Positions 1 to 11,065 of a DNA stretch of 64,000 nucleotides are shown here, piece by piece; positions within the stretch are counted from its first letter, which is position 1; every line of letters begins with the position of its first letter. The notes under the pieces are model-generated. The model saw nothing but the letters and a program-made list of their open reading frames with translations. It searched no databases and was not told the DNA's origin. This DNA comes from Metellina segmentata (taxonomy: Eukaryota; Arthropoda; Arachnida; Araneae; Tetragnathidae): the NCBI GenBank assembly GCA_947359465.1, contig OX375873.1, positions 138,381,916 through 138,445,915 of the forward strand, in the 5' to 3' direction. A program made the translations under genes and the position numbers.

Positions 1-295
1 TAAATATCGCTATTGTGGGAAAATAGTCCCGTCGGTTCCCATTCTACGCGCGTATGTATACATTAGCGGTGACGCGCCGCATCACATAGTACCTAGGCAG
101 ACGCTGAATGTAAGCCGCGGAAGCAAGAGCTTCGCGCTTTAACTTATTGAGCTATGACGAGCTCTATTGAATGTTATGTGACGATGTTAACTGCCGATGT
201 TTCTTCCTCATTGTTTTAACTGTTAACTGTTTTGTCCCATGTCCCTTTTACATAATAAAGTGTCCGTCTTAACTAGCAGTTATCTATTTGATCCC
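1..295. other. Unassigned sequence, possible decayed repeat
   Basis: No coding similarity is recognised. An AATAAA signal lies near 254-259 and is followed by a T-rich stretch, which could be the end of an old LTR or LINE copy, but no terminal repeat or target-site duplication was found. It lies left of the last Cav3 exon seen, so it is presumably intronic. Confidence 0.25.
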
Positions 296-715
296 ATACT
301 ATTACCTAGACTTTGTATCTGGGGTAGTCCGCGACTCCATTTGTCAAAACCAAAATTAAATTAAGAAATCTACCTCAACCACCGCAACTCAAAATGAACA
401 AGTCCCGTTTCGATAGAGACCGTCATTACCTAGAATTTGTATCTGGGAGAGTTCTCGTTAGAGATAGACCAGCAAACTAGTAAATAAACTTTCTTTTGCC
501 GTCAACATTCGCCAAAAGCAAGATAAAATTAAGAAATGTACCACAACCCTTCATCTCAAAATGAACGAGTACCGTTTCAATAGCGATCGCCATTACCTAG
601 ACTTTGTGTCGGGCAGTTCTCGTTAGACAGAACAGCAAACTAGTAAATAACCCTTTCTTCGGCCGTCAACATTCGCCAAAAGCAAGATCAAATTAAGATA
701 TTCACCTGAATCACC
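296..715 (+). repeat. Tandem repeat, three units of about 166 bp, just upstream of a LINE
   Basis: The phrase ATTACCTAGACTTTGT recurs near 302, 427 and 593. Each copy is followed by related blocks (an A-rich AAATTAAGAAAT block, CTCAAAATGAAC, CCGTTTC). The second and third units are about 166 bp apart; the first is shortened to about 125 bp. CAGCAAACTAGTAAATAA and GCCGTCAACATTCGCC also recur in the last two units. Its position directly before the R1-like LINE suggests a repeated 5' untranslated region, but it may simply be a local minisatellite. Confidence 0.7.
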
Positions 716-730
716 CGTTCTCTTCAGTTA

Positions 731-3180
731 ATGAACTCAACCACTTCCATGCCTCATTCAAAAGGGGCTAGTGAAAAGCACCTTAGAGTGCCAAAATCCT
801 TCACTAAACAGACAACTTGGTGGACCGACGAGCTGACAGTTTTTAATAAGAGGAAAGATGCCCTTAGACGCAGGTACCAACACGCCTCCGACAGGGAGAG
901 AGAGTGTTGGATACTGCAATATCTAAAGGTTCAAACAAAATTTAATCGATGCAAAAAGAGAGTCATGGGAAAATTTCTGCATGAATACCTGTGCCAGAGA
1001 CCCATGGTCGCTCACTTACAAACTAGCATCAGACAAAGTTAAAAAGAGCCAACAGATAGAAAGTATTGAGAAGGAAGATGGATCCATGACAAAAACGCAT
1101 TTTGAAACGGCTGCACTTTTTCTTAGGACTCATTTCCCCTCTGATACCAAAGAAGAAACCAGTAGGCAACGTAAAACTAAAACACTATACAGAAAATGCG
1201 TTGGCTTTACGAGTCTAAAAGACAGCACCTTTACCCTCTGCGAGATTACTGGAGTTATGAAGTCTATTAAAAAGAAGAAAGCACCAGATCCGGACGACAT
1301 CACTGGAGAAGTTATTTAGGATCTTCATCGCCAATATCCAGAACTTTTGCTGAACTTGTTCAACACGTGTCAGAAACTTGGACATGTCCCTGCGAACTGG
1401 AAGAAAGCCAAAATGGTTTTCATTGCAAAGCCAAACAGAGATGTGTCAAAAGCTAAATCCTATCGACCTATCAGTCTGCTCAATATTCTTTGGAAAGTCT
1501 ACAAGTTGATTACCCAAAGATTATACCTCTGGCTAAACAACTTGGGCAAGCTTGACTTGTGTCAACATGTCTTTAGAGTTGGTAAATCGTGCGACTCTGC
1601 ACATTACCAAGTTCGCCGTTGCACAAGCCCATAAAGAGAAGAAGCATATTAGCTTCCTCTCTCTGGATGTGGAAAGTGCCTTTGACTGCGTCTGGTGGCC
1701 ATCTGTGCTTAGTCAGTTGGCGGAGGCCTGAGTGCCTCCGAAATCTGTACAAAGTTGTCAGAAACTTTTTACGCAGACGGAAGGTATCCTATCAGTCGCA
1801 GGGCTGCAATGTTTTGAGAAATACAGAGAGGGTGCCCACAGGGTTCGTGCAGTGGCCCTCTTCTGTGGAATCTAGTAGCAGACAGCTTCCTGAAACTTGT
1901 GGACGGTAAAGATACACAATGCGGAATGGTAGCCTATGCGGACGATTTCCTCCTCACGGTCAAAGGAAGCACTACTGAAGAACTCGGAAAGTGTAGCAAA
2001 CGCCATAATCCAAATGATTTTGAACACGGACGCTTTGTCAAGCTACGTTTCAACCCATCTAAGATTAAGGTTTTGACAATACACTATGGTGTTGGAGCGT
2101 AAAAGTAAGGCAGATACCACATTCACTTGTGAAGATCAAGAGATTGAGGCGGTGAAAGAGTTGAAAAATTTGAGAGTTCTCTGGGATAAAACATTGAACT
2201 TCACATGTCACTTTCACCAAATACGCGCTCAAACCTTCAAACAGGGCATGGCGCTCAGAAAAGTGGCAGCAAGATTGTACGCTAGCCAACCTCGGTTGCT
2301 TAAGAGATTATAGCTTGGAACCATCCGTACTCTTCGGCATAGGAGCTTGGGGTAACCGTCTCGACACAAAAATGTGCCGAGACCAACTGGAGCGCATTCA
2401 ACGCGTGGCTCTACACCCAATGACCAGGTGCTACCGTACAACTTCCACAAGGGCCATGCAAACATTGGCCGGCACGCTGCCACTCGACTTGAAGGCAAGA
2501 ATGCGATACACTCAATTTCTTAAAAACACATCCAATGAGGTGACCCTGAACAGTGAGTACTTTTATCCATATCTCATGGATAAGAGAATTCATGGCTGGC
2601 CCCACCATCCAGCCAGACGCTTCGGCTTTCCCTATGACAGAAAGTTGCCGCAAAATGCAGAGATCGAGATATTCACTGACGGATCAGATATGGAAGGTAG
2701 ATATGGAGCCTTCGCCGTTGCGTACTTTGGACGTATCGTCGAAGAATACAAATACCGTCTCACGGATAATGCTACGGTGTATCTTATGGAACTTGCAGCA
2801 ATCGAGAACGCATTCGAGTAGATTCGTGAACGACCACTTTACAATGCAAACAGGTTTACCCATATCTACTCTGACAGCCAGCCTATCAACGCTGTTATGG
2901 ATACGCAGATATGGCGCTGAACGATCGCCTTTGTACTGTCATCGTAGTACAAAACATAAAGACTGTACTAAACAGTAACTAAATATCAGCGAGTACGAAT
3001 GCACTGGATATAGAAGCATGGTGGGTTTCATGGGACATGAAGCGGCTGATACGGCTAAAAAGGCCACCAACAGTGAGGTGATACACATCAAAGAACACAT
3101 TTTGTTCCACTCGAGGACCTCCCACGCACTTGTGCAGTCTGATATATCCCAAAAGCGAGGTGGCACGGATCGGGAGTGCT
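731..3180 (+). mobile_element. Degenerate R1/LOA-type non-LTR retrotransposon (reverse transcriptase plus RNase H)
   Basis: A chain of overlapping plus-strand reading frames gives one ORF2-like protein broken by frameshifts and stops. In order: a linker (KRKDALRRRYQHASDRE), the RT block KKAPDPDDITGE near 1285, a block with KPNRDVSKAKSYRPISLLN near 1430-1490, the catalytic YADD at 1935-1946, a thumb region (ERIQRVALHPMTRCYR), and an RNase H domain with TDGSD at 2675-2689 and IYSDSQPINAV near 2865, continuing to GHEAADTAKKA near 3040-3060. The upstream endonuclease is missing. The arrangement is that of R1/LOA-clade elements, which carry RNase H after the RT. The copy is dead. It lies antisense to the Cav3 gene and ends a few tens of bases beyond the splice donor at 3243. 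Confidence 0.92.
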
Positions 3181-3243
3181 CTTCCAATTGACAAAGAAAG
3201 AAAAAACTACCTCCAAGCTGGTCTCGTGGTTGGGCAGACTTAC

Positions 3244-3661
3244 TTTTTCGGTGATCTCGCACTTGTCGTTCTTGCAGTCGGGGACTGTGGGCCCCTGGAC
3301 CACGGGGGGTGGTTCCTCGTCCTCCTCAAGGGGTGGGGGCTCCAGGATGTCTCTGCCGGTGGAGCTGCAGAGTGAGCTGTGCCTGCTGCTGGGGTGGTAG
3401 AGGGAGACGGAGGCCAGGGAGCTCTGCCTGCTCAGAGGGTGTTGTCCGCTGGTGGTGAGGGAGTTGTGGCGGATGGCCTGCGTCCTGCTGCTGCTGCAGC
3501 CGCTGTCCGCCGGCAGGGAGTCCTGGCTTCTTAAAGAATACTGCGGACTGACGTCCTTGTGATCCCGCAGGTGCACTTCAGTGTCCTTTAAGATCAGCGA
3601 GCTCCGGTCCCGCAGCAAAGGCACGCCGCCGTTGCAGTGTCGGTGGTTGAAGGCGGCCAAG
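3244..3661 (-). CDS. Ca-alpha1T: Cav3 exon: distal II-III linker, serine-rich (418 bp)
   Basis: The acceptor reads TTTTCCGTTGCAG then C; the donor reads GAAAAA|GTAAGT. The exon starts with one base that completes the CG left by the exon at 4934-5103 (giving Arg), then runs 139 codons and ends in phase 0 on ITEK. The protein is low in hydrophobics and rich in Ser and Arg, with basophilic kinase-type sites (RHNSL, RQSSL, RHSSL) and a proline/acid stretch (EPPPLEEDEEPPPVVQ). This fits the cytoplasmic II-III loop, which in T-type channels is a regulatory surface; phosphorylation here is inferred from motif shape only. The sequence is much more GC-rich than its surroundings. The open frame continues on both sides, but splice signals and the start of antisense LINE sequence limit the exon. 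Confidence 0.85.
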
Positions 3662-4206
3662 CTGCAACGGAAAACGACACTCTCTACAACCTTATGTTGG
3701 AATCGGGCCTCTTTTGGAGAACTAACTTTATTTAACATGCCGTATGAACTATCAAACTTACTATAATATTGCGTTAATCTTGTATGAACTTTCAACTGTT
3801 CACATATAATTATAGGAGGAGATGACGATCATAGACCTTAAATTCAGAGGCATGGTGTGTATTTGTGAATATGTTGTATTTGTAAATATGTTACATTAAT
3901 AAACGGATTTTGTTAATGTCTTGTTAACTTAATTATCATTTGGTCCCAATCGCTGTCAAAAGCGAACACCCTCCAAGTGTTCACCAGCTATGTCGTCTAT
4001 TATAAGGTCGACGGTTTGCCCACTGCACTAGCAACACAAGAATCGTATGTGGTGCAGATCCGATTTCTCCTTGCGTGATTTCCCTTTCCTTGTGCCATGT
4101 ACTAGACTTTGTATGGCGCAAGTGCCAAATATAGCCCCTTGCGCCCTTAAACCCAAATAACCTATTTTCAAGAATTCTGGATTGAATATGCACTTTTAGG
4201 ATTCGT

Positions 4207-4540
4207 TTAACGCTGCAAGTGGTTTCGACGAGATATTTCGTCCATAAAGAGCGGACTAAATTTGCTGGTGACGAGATATCTCGTCATCTAGAGATATTTC
4301 CTATTTTTTTTCATGGTGACACGATCGAGTCGGTCTTTTACTAACGAGATATTTTGTCCACTAAGATGTGATCAGTGTTACTAATGCTAAAATATCATGT
4401 GGTGGAGAAAATTTACAGGATCCTCCCGGTGGTTGTCCCGACGAGGTATCTCGGCATTAGCAAAACCATTAGCAGATCTTGGTGAACGAAATATCTCGTC
4501 ACTAGAAGAAGACTGTCCAGATCGTCCCATTTGACGTAGC
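4207..4540. mobile_element. TTAA-flanked MITE cluster with ATATCTCGTC palindromes
   Basis: The left end is TTAA (4207-4210) followed by CGCTGCAAGTGGTTTCGACGA. Inside are several copies of the near-palindrome GACGAGATATCTCGTC with variants and the spacer TCAGT-TTTGCTAATG. At about 4424 TCCTCCCGGTGGTTGT matches the inverted right terminus of the family, so a second copy in opposite orientation seems to start there. It lies in the intron between exons 4934-5103 and 3244-3661. The rest of that intron (3662-4206 and 4541-4933) shows nothing recognisable. Confidence 0.7.
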
Positions 4541-4933
4541 TGACGACGCTCGCTTCAGACGAGAATTCCCCATTTGCATTGCAGTCTGAAAGTGACCCAA
4601 CACGTTTCTCTGAATTGGACTGAAGCCCATACTGTGCAGCATAAAAACGGAAGAGCAAGTGTCCGAGAGGGACTCCTGGCATGTTGATATGCAACGACGA
4701 ATCTACGATGAACTGCCTGAAGTGCGAGCCAATGCTGCAAAAAACTTTCCGAACCGAATGACTCTTGTACTACTTTGCCTAAATATTATAGTATTTTTCA
4801 ATATGCCAGACATTCCATATATCGCCAAGGCATTCGATGCAATGCCTGCTTTTCCATACATTGCCAGTAACAGATAAAACTTCCATTTACTATTGTAAAT
4901 CTTTACATTGTTATGCAGTAGAGAGTTACTTAC

Positions 4934-5103
4934 CGACTGGCATTCTTGTTTTCATTTAAGCTCTTTAAGGCCTCTGTGTACTGAATATCTTCTTCCACAG
5001 TGATCATGTCTCCGTCGTCGCAGTCCTTCAACTTCACTTTGGGATAGTCTTCTTCAGAGAACTCATTTCCGTTCTCTTCTCTGCACGGCATGTTCGCTAC
5101 TGC
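4934..5103 (-). CDS. Ca-alpha1T: Cav3 exon: II-III linker, acidic segment (170 bp)
   Basis: The acceptor TTTCTTCTTCCAG has a good pyrimidine tract; the donor is CG|GTAAGT. The exon starts in phase 0 and ends with two bases, which matches the single-base start of the next exon at 3661. It encodes 56 residues beginning AVANMPCREENGNEF, with an acidic run (KDCDDGDMITVEED) and ending NENKNAS. There is no transmembrane segment, as expected for the cytoplasmic loop between domains II and III. The sequence itself is not a recognisable domain; assignment depends on strand, position and phase agreement with both neighbours. Confidence 0.8.
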
Positions 5104-5549
5104 CTGGAAGAAGAAACAGTGAAATGATTCAGAACGGAACGTCCCACAAATGCGACCGTTCCAGAGGCATGCCCACCTACAAGGCCTCAATAAGTCGATC
5201 CCTTTTAAAAAGAAAACGTTTCATTTTCTAAAGAAAATCGCTCTTTATCGAGATGGTTTCAATTTTATAATAAAGCTGAAGCATAAGATAAGCAGATTTA
5301 TAAGTGTTATGTTGTGATCTTCGATGTTCCTCGCTTCATCTTCAGTATGGACGGAACTTCCGCTGGATTGGTGAGTGTCAAAGCGAAAAGGGGGGTTCTT
5401 GTCCTAACGAAAAAGTGGTGCTTCGCCTCCTTTCTAAGAAGCACGAGTGACCCGATCGTCAACTCCCTATTCGAATCCATCTTCTGTTGAGAAGACAACA
5501 GGTTGTGGGCGAGTCTATCCACTCTTCATCTGGCGAAAATCCCCGGCCT

Positions 5550-6308
5550 CTTGCCATTAGGGATGCGATGTCGATGCTTTCAAAACATCGAAGTTTTTTG
5601 AAAAAAATCGATGTATTTAACATCGATGTATTAGGGTCGATGTTTTTGTAACATCGATGTTTATACTTGTCGATGTTTTTACTTTGTCGATGTTTTATTT
5701 TTAAATAAAAAAAGTACCGTTATAAAAATTTTAAAAATAACCAAGTAGCATAATTTTTATAATCAGCAAATTGAACATACTTTTAGACCAAAGTGACCAA
5801 GGATGAAGGGTCTGAAAAGTAGGGATGCGACATTGATTTTGATGTTTTCTAAACATTGATGTTTTATAAAAAACATCGATGTATTGGAGCCGATGTCGCA
5901 TCACTAGTTGCTAAACCATTTTTAAGAAATGGGGAAACAAGTTTAAATACACTGAATTTTAAAACATCGATGGTTTAGGGGCGATGTATTATCAACATCA
6001 ATGTTTTAATTTTGAACATCGATGTTTTGCTGTCGATGTCGCATCAATAGTTGCTAAACCAGTTTTAAGAAATGGGGAAAAAAGTTTAAATACACTGAAA
6101 TTTAAAAACATCGATAGTTTTGGGGCGTTGTATTATTAACATCGATGTTTTAATTTTGAATATCAAAGTTTCAAAACATCCATGTTTTGCTGTCGATGTA
6201 GCATCACAAGTTGCTAAACCAGTTTTAAGAAATGGGGGAAAAATTTAAATACACCGAATTTTAAAAACATCGATGTTTTGCTATCGATGTCGCATCCCTA
6301 CTTGTCAT
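5550..6308. mobile_element. hAT-like MITE with 8-bp TSD and CATCGATG-rich interior
   Basis: The element runs 5558-6300. It starts TAGGGATGCGATGTCGATG and ends with the inverse, CATCGATGTCGCATCCCTA-type sequence. It is flanked by CTTGCCAT (5550-5557) and CTTGTCAT (6301-6308), an 8-bp duplication with one mismatch. Terminal AGGGATGC and 8-bp duplications are typical of hAT transposons. There is no coding capacity. The interior contains many copies of the palindrome AACATCGATGTT and a block of about 150 bp (TTGCTAAACCAGTTTTAAGAAATGGGG) repeated near 5905, 6051 and 6211. A second terminus-like AGGGATGCGAC at about 5822 suggests a nested or rearranged copy. Confidence 0.8.
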
Positions 6309-6639
6309 AGCTCAGCGGACCCCCAGGCAAAGCTGATTTACCCAAAACTGGATACCAATAAATGAAGAGTGTTTTGAAATAACTGTGTGGGCTAACTGTA
6401 CGAAAGCTAATAACAACACTACATAAGTATCTTGTACTAAAATCACAAGGCGAACCTAAAATGCATACACACAACGCATGAAAAATAGCACATATCAGAA
6501 AATGTATAACTGGACCTTTTATTTAAAAATTGAAAACAAATCGTGTTTGGGCCACCACTATTCTTCCCCCGACATTCAAAAGGAATAATAGATGGAGCAT
6601 ATACGCTTAGCTTCATGTTATTGCCGATCGCACGGTTTG

Positions 6640-6735
6640 TAGATCAGTCGTGCGATATTGGATAGGTAGTTGAGTTTACGTCGCATTGAAGCAACACATC
6701 GGGCTATTGGCGACGGCCAACGGTGCGAGATCAAG
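6640..6735 (-). mobile_element. tRNA-derived SINE, tail fragment
   Basis: GGTAGTTGAGTTTACGTCGCATTGAAGCAACACATCGGGCTATTGGCGACGG is diagnostic tail sequence of the SINE that is full length at 9398-9745; it is quoted here in two overlapping pieces only as recognisable words: GTCGCATTGAAGCAACACA and GGGCTATTGGCGACGG. The tRNA-like head is absent. The stretch 6736-7854 has no recognisable gene; a 75-codon open frame at 7237-7464 has no similarity that I can see. Confidence 0.7.
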
Positions 6736-7854
6736 ATATAAAAAAAAGAATCACGAATTACTATCTTAAGAACAACGTTTAACCCGACAACTTTTGTTTT
6801 ATTTCGCTGTTTTCTGTTTTACATATTCCTTATAAATTGCATTTTATTTTCATCACACGCAACACCACCACAAAGTGTTCGACTTAAAGTGTGGCAGGTA
6901 GGTCAGAATAAAGCAAATCTTAAGTGTAATTCTGCCGTTATCGAAAGAATAATAATGTTTAAAACATCCCAAACTATAACTTTTCAAACATTAAAAACTT
7001 CTTTGTCATAATGACAGAAGAAGATGGCGAAATTCGACACTGTCGCATGCCGGATGCAAGAGTGCCACAAGTAAAAAATATTGTTTTTTTAGACTATGAG
7101 TGCGAGAGCACGCGCCGTAAATCGTATTTTTTTATTAATTGAGTTGATCATGAAAAGAACTTAAGATAGGGAATATCTCACTCAAAATCGTCTTTTGTAG
7201 AGCAACTTAAGTGTCACCTTTCGTCATTTTGTAGCTTTGTCATTTAAGCAAGAGTGCGATGTATGTTCATTGCATTGCTTGAAAACGGATAGAAAGCTTG
7301 AAGTGGTCGAAAATATTCAACTACAAACACTCCACTTTTATAAAGATGCACCAAAAACTGGTTTACCAATTGAACATTTTACTGTAGTAATACGTAAAAC
7401 AGTGTCAGAGAAAGATATATTTTTGCTTTCTAAGGCTAATCCCGATAACACTAACGTGCAGTAAAGTCTCGGCACTCTATATTTTAATAAGGAAACAAAG
7501 TTCCAATTTAAGCCCCATTCAATTTTCCGAGCGAAGTATTTGTGATATGTGAGCAGGGTGCTCTTGTTTACGACCGGCAATTTAGTGCCTTGTCACGCGC
7601 CCGTTTTCGGCTTCATAGTTTTAATTAGTTCCTAATCTTACTCTCTTCAGTGGCTCGTCCAATTTTACGCTATGGAATTCAGATACCCAGCTTATCAGCT
7701 CCCACCAAACCTTCCTGGGAACGGGATAGTTCATTTTTCATTCCTTATGAATCCTTGAGAGATGGAGAAGGGTGGGCGGCAGAGAAGATTAATGTAGGAA
7801 CGAGATTAGAAATCCTCAAAACAAAGTAAAGCATTTTAATTATCTTATCTGAGT

Positions 7855-8128
7855 CGAATCGGGGCTGAGGTATTAGTATCAAGCGGGTTACGAGTTCGAA
7901 ACTCGATCCAACAGTAGACGGTCGTGTACGTGGGGTCGTGTTAAATCTGTCGTGTCCCCAAATACCTCCTCACGCTGATGTTGTGTGGAAGTTGGAAGGA
8001 GCTCAGGTGATAACCTTGTCACAATAACGAGGTGTCTCGTCATCTTTCCCTTCGGGATTCATCACGGATCGTCGCCAATAGACCGTTGCGTTAAGTTAGT
8101 GTGAAGTAAATTCAACTACCATCCCTTT
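7855..8128 (+). mobile_element. tRNA-derived SINE, diverged copy
   Basis: This plus-oriented copy has a B-box-like GAGTTCGAAACTCGATCC near 7890, then the family's body in order: a region matching the reverse of CCACAGATTTAACG, the phrase CCTCACGCTGATGTTGTGTGG, GACGAGGTGTCTCGTCATC, TTTCCCTTCGGGATTCATC, CGTCGCCAATAGACCGTTGCG, and a tail near AATTCAACTACCATCC. It is diverged from the copies at 9398 and 16436 but collinear. Confidence 0.8.
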
Positions 8129-8159
8129 TTTGTATTAATGGTAATTTTTAATCAACAAC

Positions 8160-8465
8160 CTACTAGAGCAACACTATCTTACTGGAGCATCACAACGGGC
8201 TATTAACGACGGTCCGGGATCCGAGGACAACACCACGTAATTTTGAATCCCGTTTAGGAAATGTAACTATGGTGAGACGCACTTTTGCTATTCATTTTAT
8301 TGGAAATAAGAATTTACTCCAGTAAAAATGAAATAAATGCTGTTACGTATATTTAGATAATTGTTTTTCATTTAAAGGGATTCAAATCCATTAATGTGAA
8401 TATGGGATAGGTAGGTATTCAATTAGCGTCGCACTGGAGCAACACAACGGGCTATTGATCCATGC
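8160..8465 (-). mobile_element. Two tRNA-SINE tail fragments
   Basis: A first piece (about 8172-8250) contains CATCACAACGGGCTATTAAC, GACGGTCCGGGATCCGAGG and ACAACACCACGTAATTTTG, with an internal deletion. A second (about 8408-8462) contains GGTAGGTATTCAATTAGCG and TCGCACTGGAGCAACACAAC. Both belong to the family that is complete at 9398-9745 and are in the same orientation. From about 8466 to 9397 I see AT-rich intron, including part of a dispersed TTTATGACGC-type repeat near 8536. Confidence 0.75.
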
Positions 8466-9397
8466 CTGTGTAGCTCTTAGATGATCAGTCTACCTAAAAT
8501 TATTCCTTCAAGAATTAAGGTTGGTTACATTGAGGTTTATGACGCTAGGGCCATATATGACCAAGCCGCCGATTGGCAGTAATGGCCAAACACATAACAT
8601 GGCAATTTAACTGATACAGAAGGGAGAAATACGCTCAGGGAGGAATCGCACTCGACTGGAATAGAACTTGAGCCCCCTACAAATCGCAGGTTACTTATGC
8701 AGTGTAAAAATCCGCTGAGTCACTCAAAAAATATAAAGATAGTTTGTCTGATTGAAGATGAGCATCGCGTAACTTTATTCGAAATATACTTGAATTTGTG
8801 CCAAGTACAGAAATTATAAAATGCTGGAGACTTTCAAATCGATTTTCGGACAAATATTCCTTTCACGGACGAGTAAAAAAAACGTGTTGAAAAATTAAGC
8901 GTGTTTATGAAATCACCAGAAAAAGTTGAGGGAATGCTTTTCCATACGTAATGAAACTCTTTTTTTTTGTTTTGGAAAATCTTCATTCCAACGAATGTCG
9001 GCTCACTTATCCCGCAATTCAATAGCAAGAACAGACGTATAGCACATTAATAAACTTTTTGTGAAACAAAAGAAACGTTGAAAAAAAGCTCGAAAAAAAA
9101 AGAAGAAAACATTTCATAATAAAGTATTGAAATAATAAAAAAATATTTTATTAATGTTCTTGTTTTTTCATTCAAATTTTAGTTTTTAAGAACCTATTTT
9201 AAGCTGAATATTTTTTTTTGTGTGGCAAAACGACATTTTTGCTTGATAATTCCTTTTTTATTTTTTTCATTCTCCAGTTAAACAAACAGCAAAGGAAGCT
9301 AATGTCTTTATTCATGATCTCCTGTCATGGTTTCATGCCTTAAAAACCGGCGTCTCACATTTTGTGGAACAAATTTTGAAATCTCCCGCTTTTATGA

Positions 9398-9745
9398 AGG
9401 TAGGTAAGGTAAAGTAATTTTAATTAGCGTCGTACTAGAGCAACGCAACGGGCTATTGACGACGGTCCGGGATCAATCCCTTAAGGGAAAGATTCGAGGA
9501 CAACACCACGTCATTTTGAACTACGGTCGGTCAGAAGACGAGGCAACCATCTGAGCTGGCAGCCCACTCTCCAAATTTCCACACCAACCCAACGTGAGGA
9601 CTTTCGACCACGGCAGATTTAAGGTGCACCAGCCGCTTCTACACCATACGCTTACAAATATCCATGCCCTGACCCGGATTCGAACCAGGAACCTACCGAT
9701 CTAGAGGATAACACCTTAACAACTATATCGGTTGGTCTGCTCGCT
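9398..9745 (-). mobile_element. Full-length tRNA-derived SINE
   Basis: Read on the minus strand, a tRNA-like head sits at about 9745-9650: GTTGTTAAGGTGTTATCC, then a perfect B box GGTTCGAATCC within CCTGGTTCGAATCCGGGTC. It is followed by a body (GGTGCACCTTAAATCTGCC; GGACCGTCGTCAATAGCCC; GTTGCTCTAGTACGACGC) and a short TACCTTACCTACC-type simple tail at 9398-9425. This is the organisation of an RNA polymerase III-transcribed SINE that relies on a LINE for movement. It is the best reference copy for at least ten related fragments in the window. The region 9746-10950 has no recognised gene. Confidence 0.88.
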
Positions 9746-10959
9746 TTTATGAAGAATTTGAAGCGTTAGAACAATAATTGGGTTACACGTTTTTATATTT
9801 ACGAAGACTCATCTTTTTCAGATGGCCAGCTCGGAGCCTGGCAAGCATAGAGAAAGTTTTCCGGGGCAAAATGAAGACAAGCATCTCTCCTGGTGTCTGA
9901 CTGAGGTACCAACAGTTGAAAAGATATTTAAATTGCCTATTAAACTTTACGATGCGGCAGATTAACTTTTGTTACCACTAAAATATAGCTTACACCAGCG
10001 GCATGGTAGCGGTAAATGTTATCCCCCGTTTAAGTAACCGCTGGCATCGATCACCATTTACGAGCTGTCAGCAACTGAACTAGAAGATCCCTTCTTTTGT
10101 TCGTTGATCCTCTACCCTGCCAACCGTGAGGTGTGAACGCTTTGAGGAAAGCAGAAAGTCGCCAGGTGACATCTCTTCTCACGCCAAACAATACTATGAA
10201 AGGAAAGCGTCAGTCGTAAATGCCACTCACGGCTCTATGGCTCAAGTTAGGTAATTAGGTATGGGGGCTCGGAGAATCAGGAGAAAAGCCGTTCCCGGAG
10301 ACGATTGAAAAATCTAAGCGCCGCAGCGTAATGATTAAGTGAGAAAAGTAGGTTGTACTCAGAGAATAGGACAGTACTTTTCTGTTGTGCCAGGCGGTTT
10401 ATTTTCACTACCTGCATTTGCTAATAAGTTAGCTTTCTCATCGCCCTAAATGCCAACATATGATGGAATCCATTGAAAATTTATTTTAGAATTTTGAATG
10501 AAAATTAATATTAGAAGTGCTATTATTTAAAAAGGGATCATAACTTGTGAAGTATTTTGTAATTGCTGGAATTGATGCTTGCGAATCAATGTAAATGCAA
10601 CTATGGAATCAACTACATTCATACAGAAGAACTGAGGGCACATGAGTTTCAATTTCCCGTGCACCTTAAAAAGTGAAACACATTGATCTCACTTACCCTT
10701 GTGCGTTCACGAGCTTGTGGGACATACTCATACCACTTAGGGGGGCCCTTCAAGAGCTCAAGGAGACCCATAGGTCCCACTTACCCTTTCTGCCCTTTCG
10801 ACAGTCACGGAACACATGGCTGATCTAGAATGACGTAACTGCGAAATTGGGGGTTAATTTTCAAGGTATAACCTGCATGAGTGGCAATATTTAAAAGTAA
10901 GAAAATTTGGTATGGATAACTCAACTTTCATTATCCTTAAAATTTCTCACATATTGTTA

Positions 10960-11065
10960 CTAGCCCTCAAAGTAATCTCGACGAGATTTCTCGTCCATAA
11001 GATCGGGTCAATTTTGCTATTGACGAGTTATCTAGTCGAGACAAAATTGTACCATTCCTTCAAGG
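10960..11065. mobile_element. Fragment of the TTAA/ATATCTCGTC MITE family
   Basis: CCCTCAAAGTAATCTCGACG followed by ACGAGATTTCTCGTCCATAAG, GGTCAATTTTGCTATTGACG and AGTTATCTAGTCGAG matches the left half of the family whose ends are intact at 23741-23956. No right end is present. It is intronic in the Cav3 gene. Confidence 0.65.

Noticed and set aside
3088..3795. A single 235-codon minus-strand gene
   Set aside because: Only 3244-3661 has exon-like composition and good splice sites in agreement with the neighbouring exons; the ends read through antisense LINE and AT-rich intron.
5307..5522. Minus-strand frame with ELTIGSLVLLRKE, resembling the end of an LTR-element integrase
   Set aside because: The match is a single short phrase, with no other integrase motif or LTR nearby.
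5558..6300. Regularly spaced CATCGATG repeats as a CRISPR-like array
   Set aside because: The host is a eukaryote, the spacing is irregular, and the whole block has hAT-type ends with an 8-bp duplication.
7237..7464. 75-codon plus-strand frame containing CDVCSLHC
   Set aside because: There is one Cys-x-x-Cys-like pattern but no other domain signal, no homologue that I recognise and no splice context; probably chance.
9650..9745. A tRNA gene (B box GGTTCGAATCC)
   Set aside because: The cloverleaf is incomplete, and the same head occurs in many copies joined to one body, so it is the head of a SINE.
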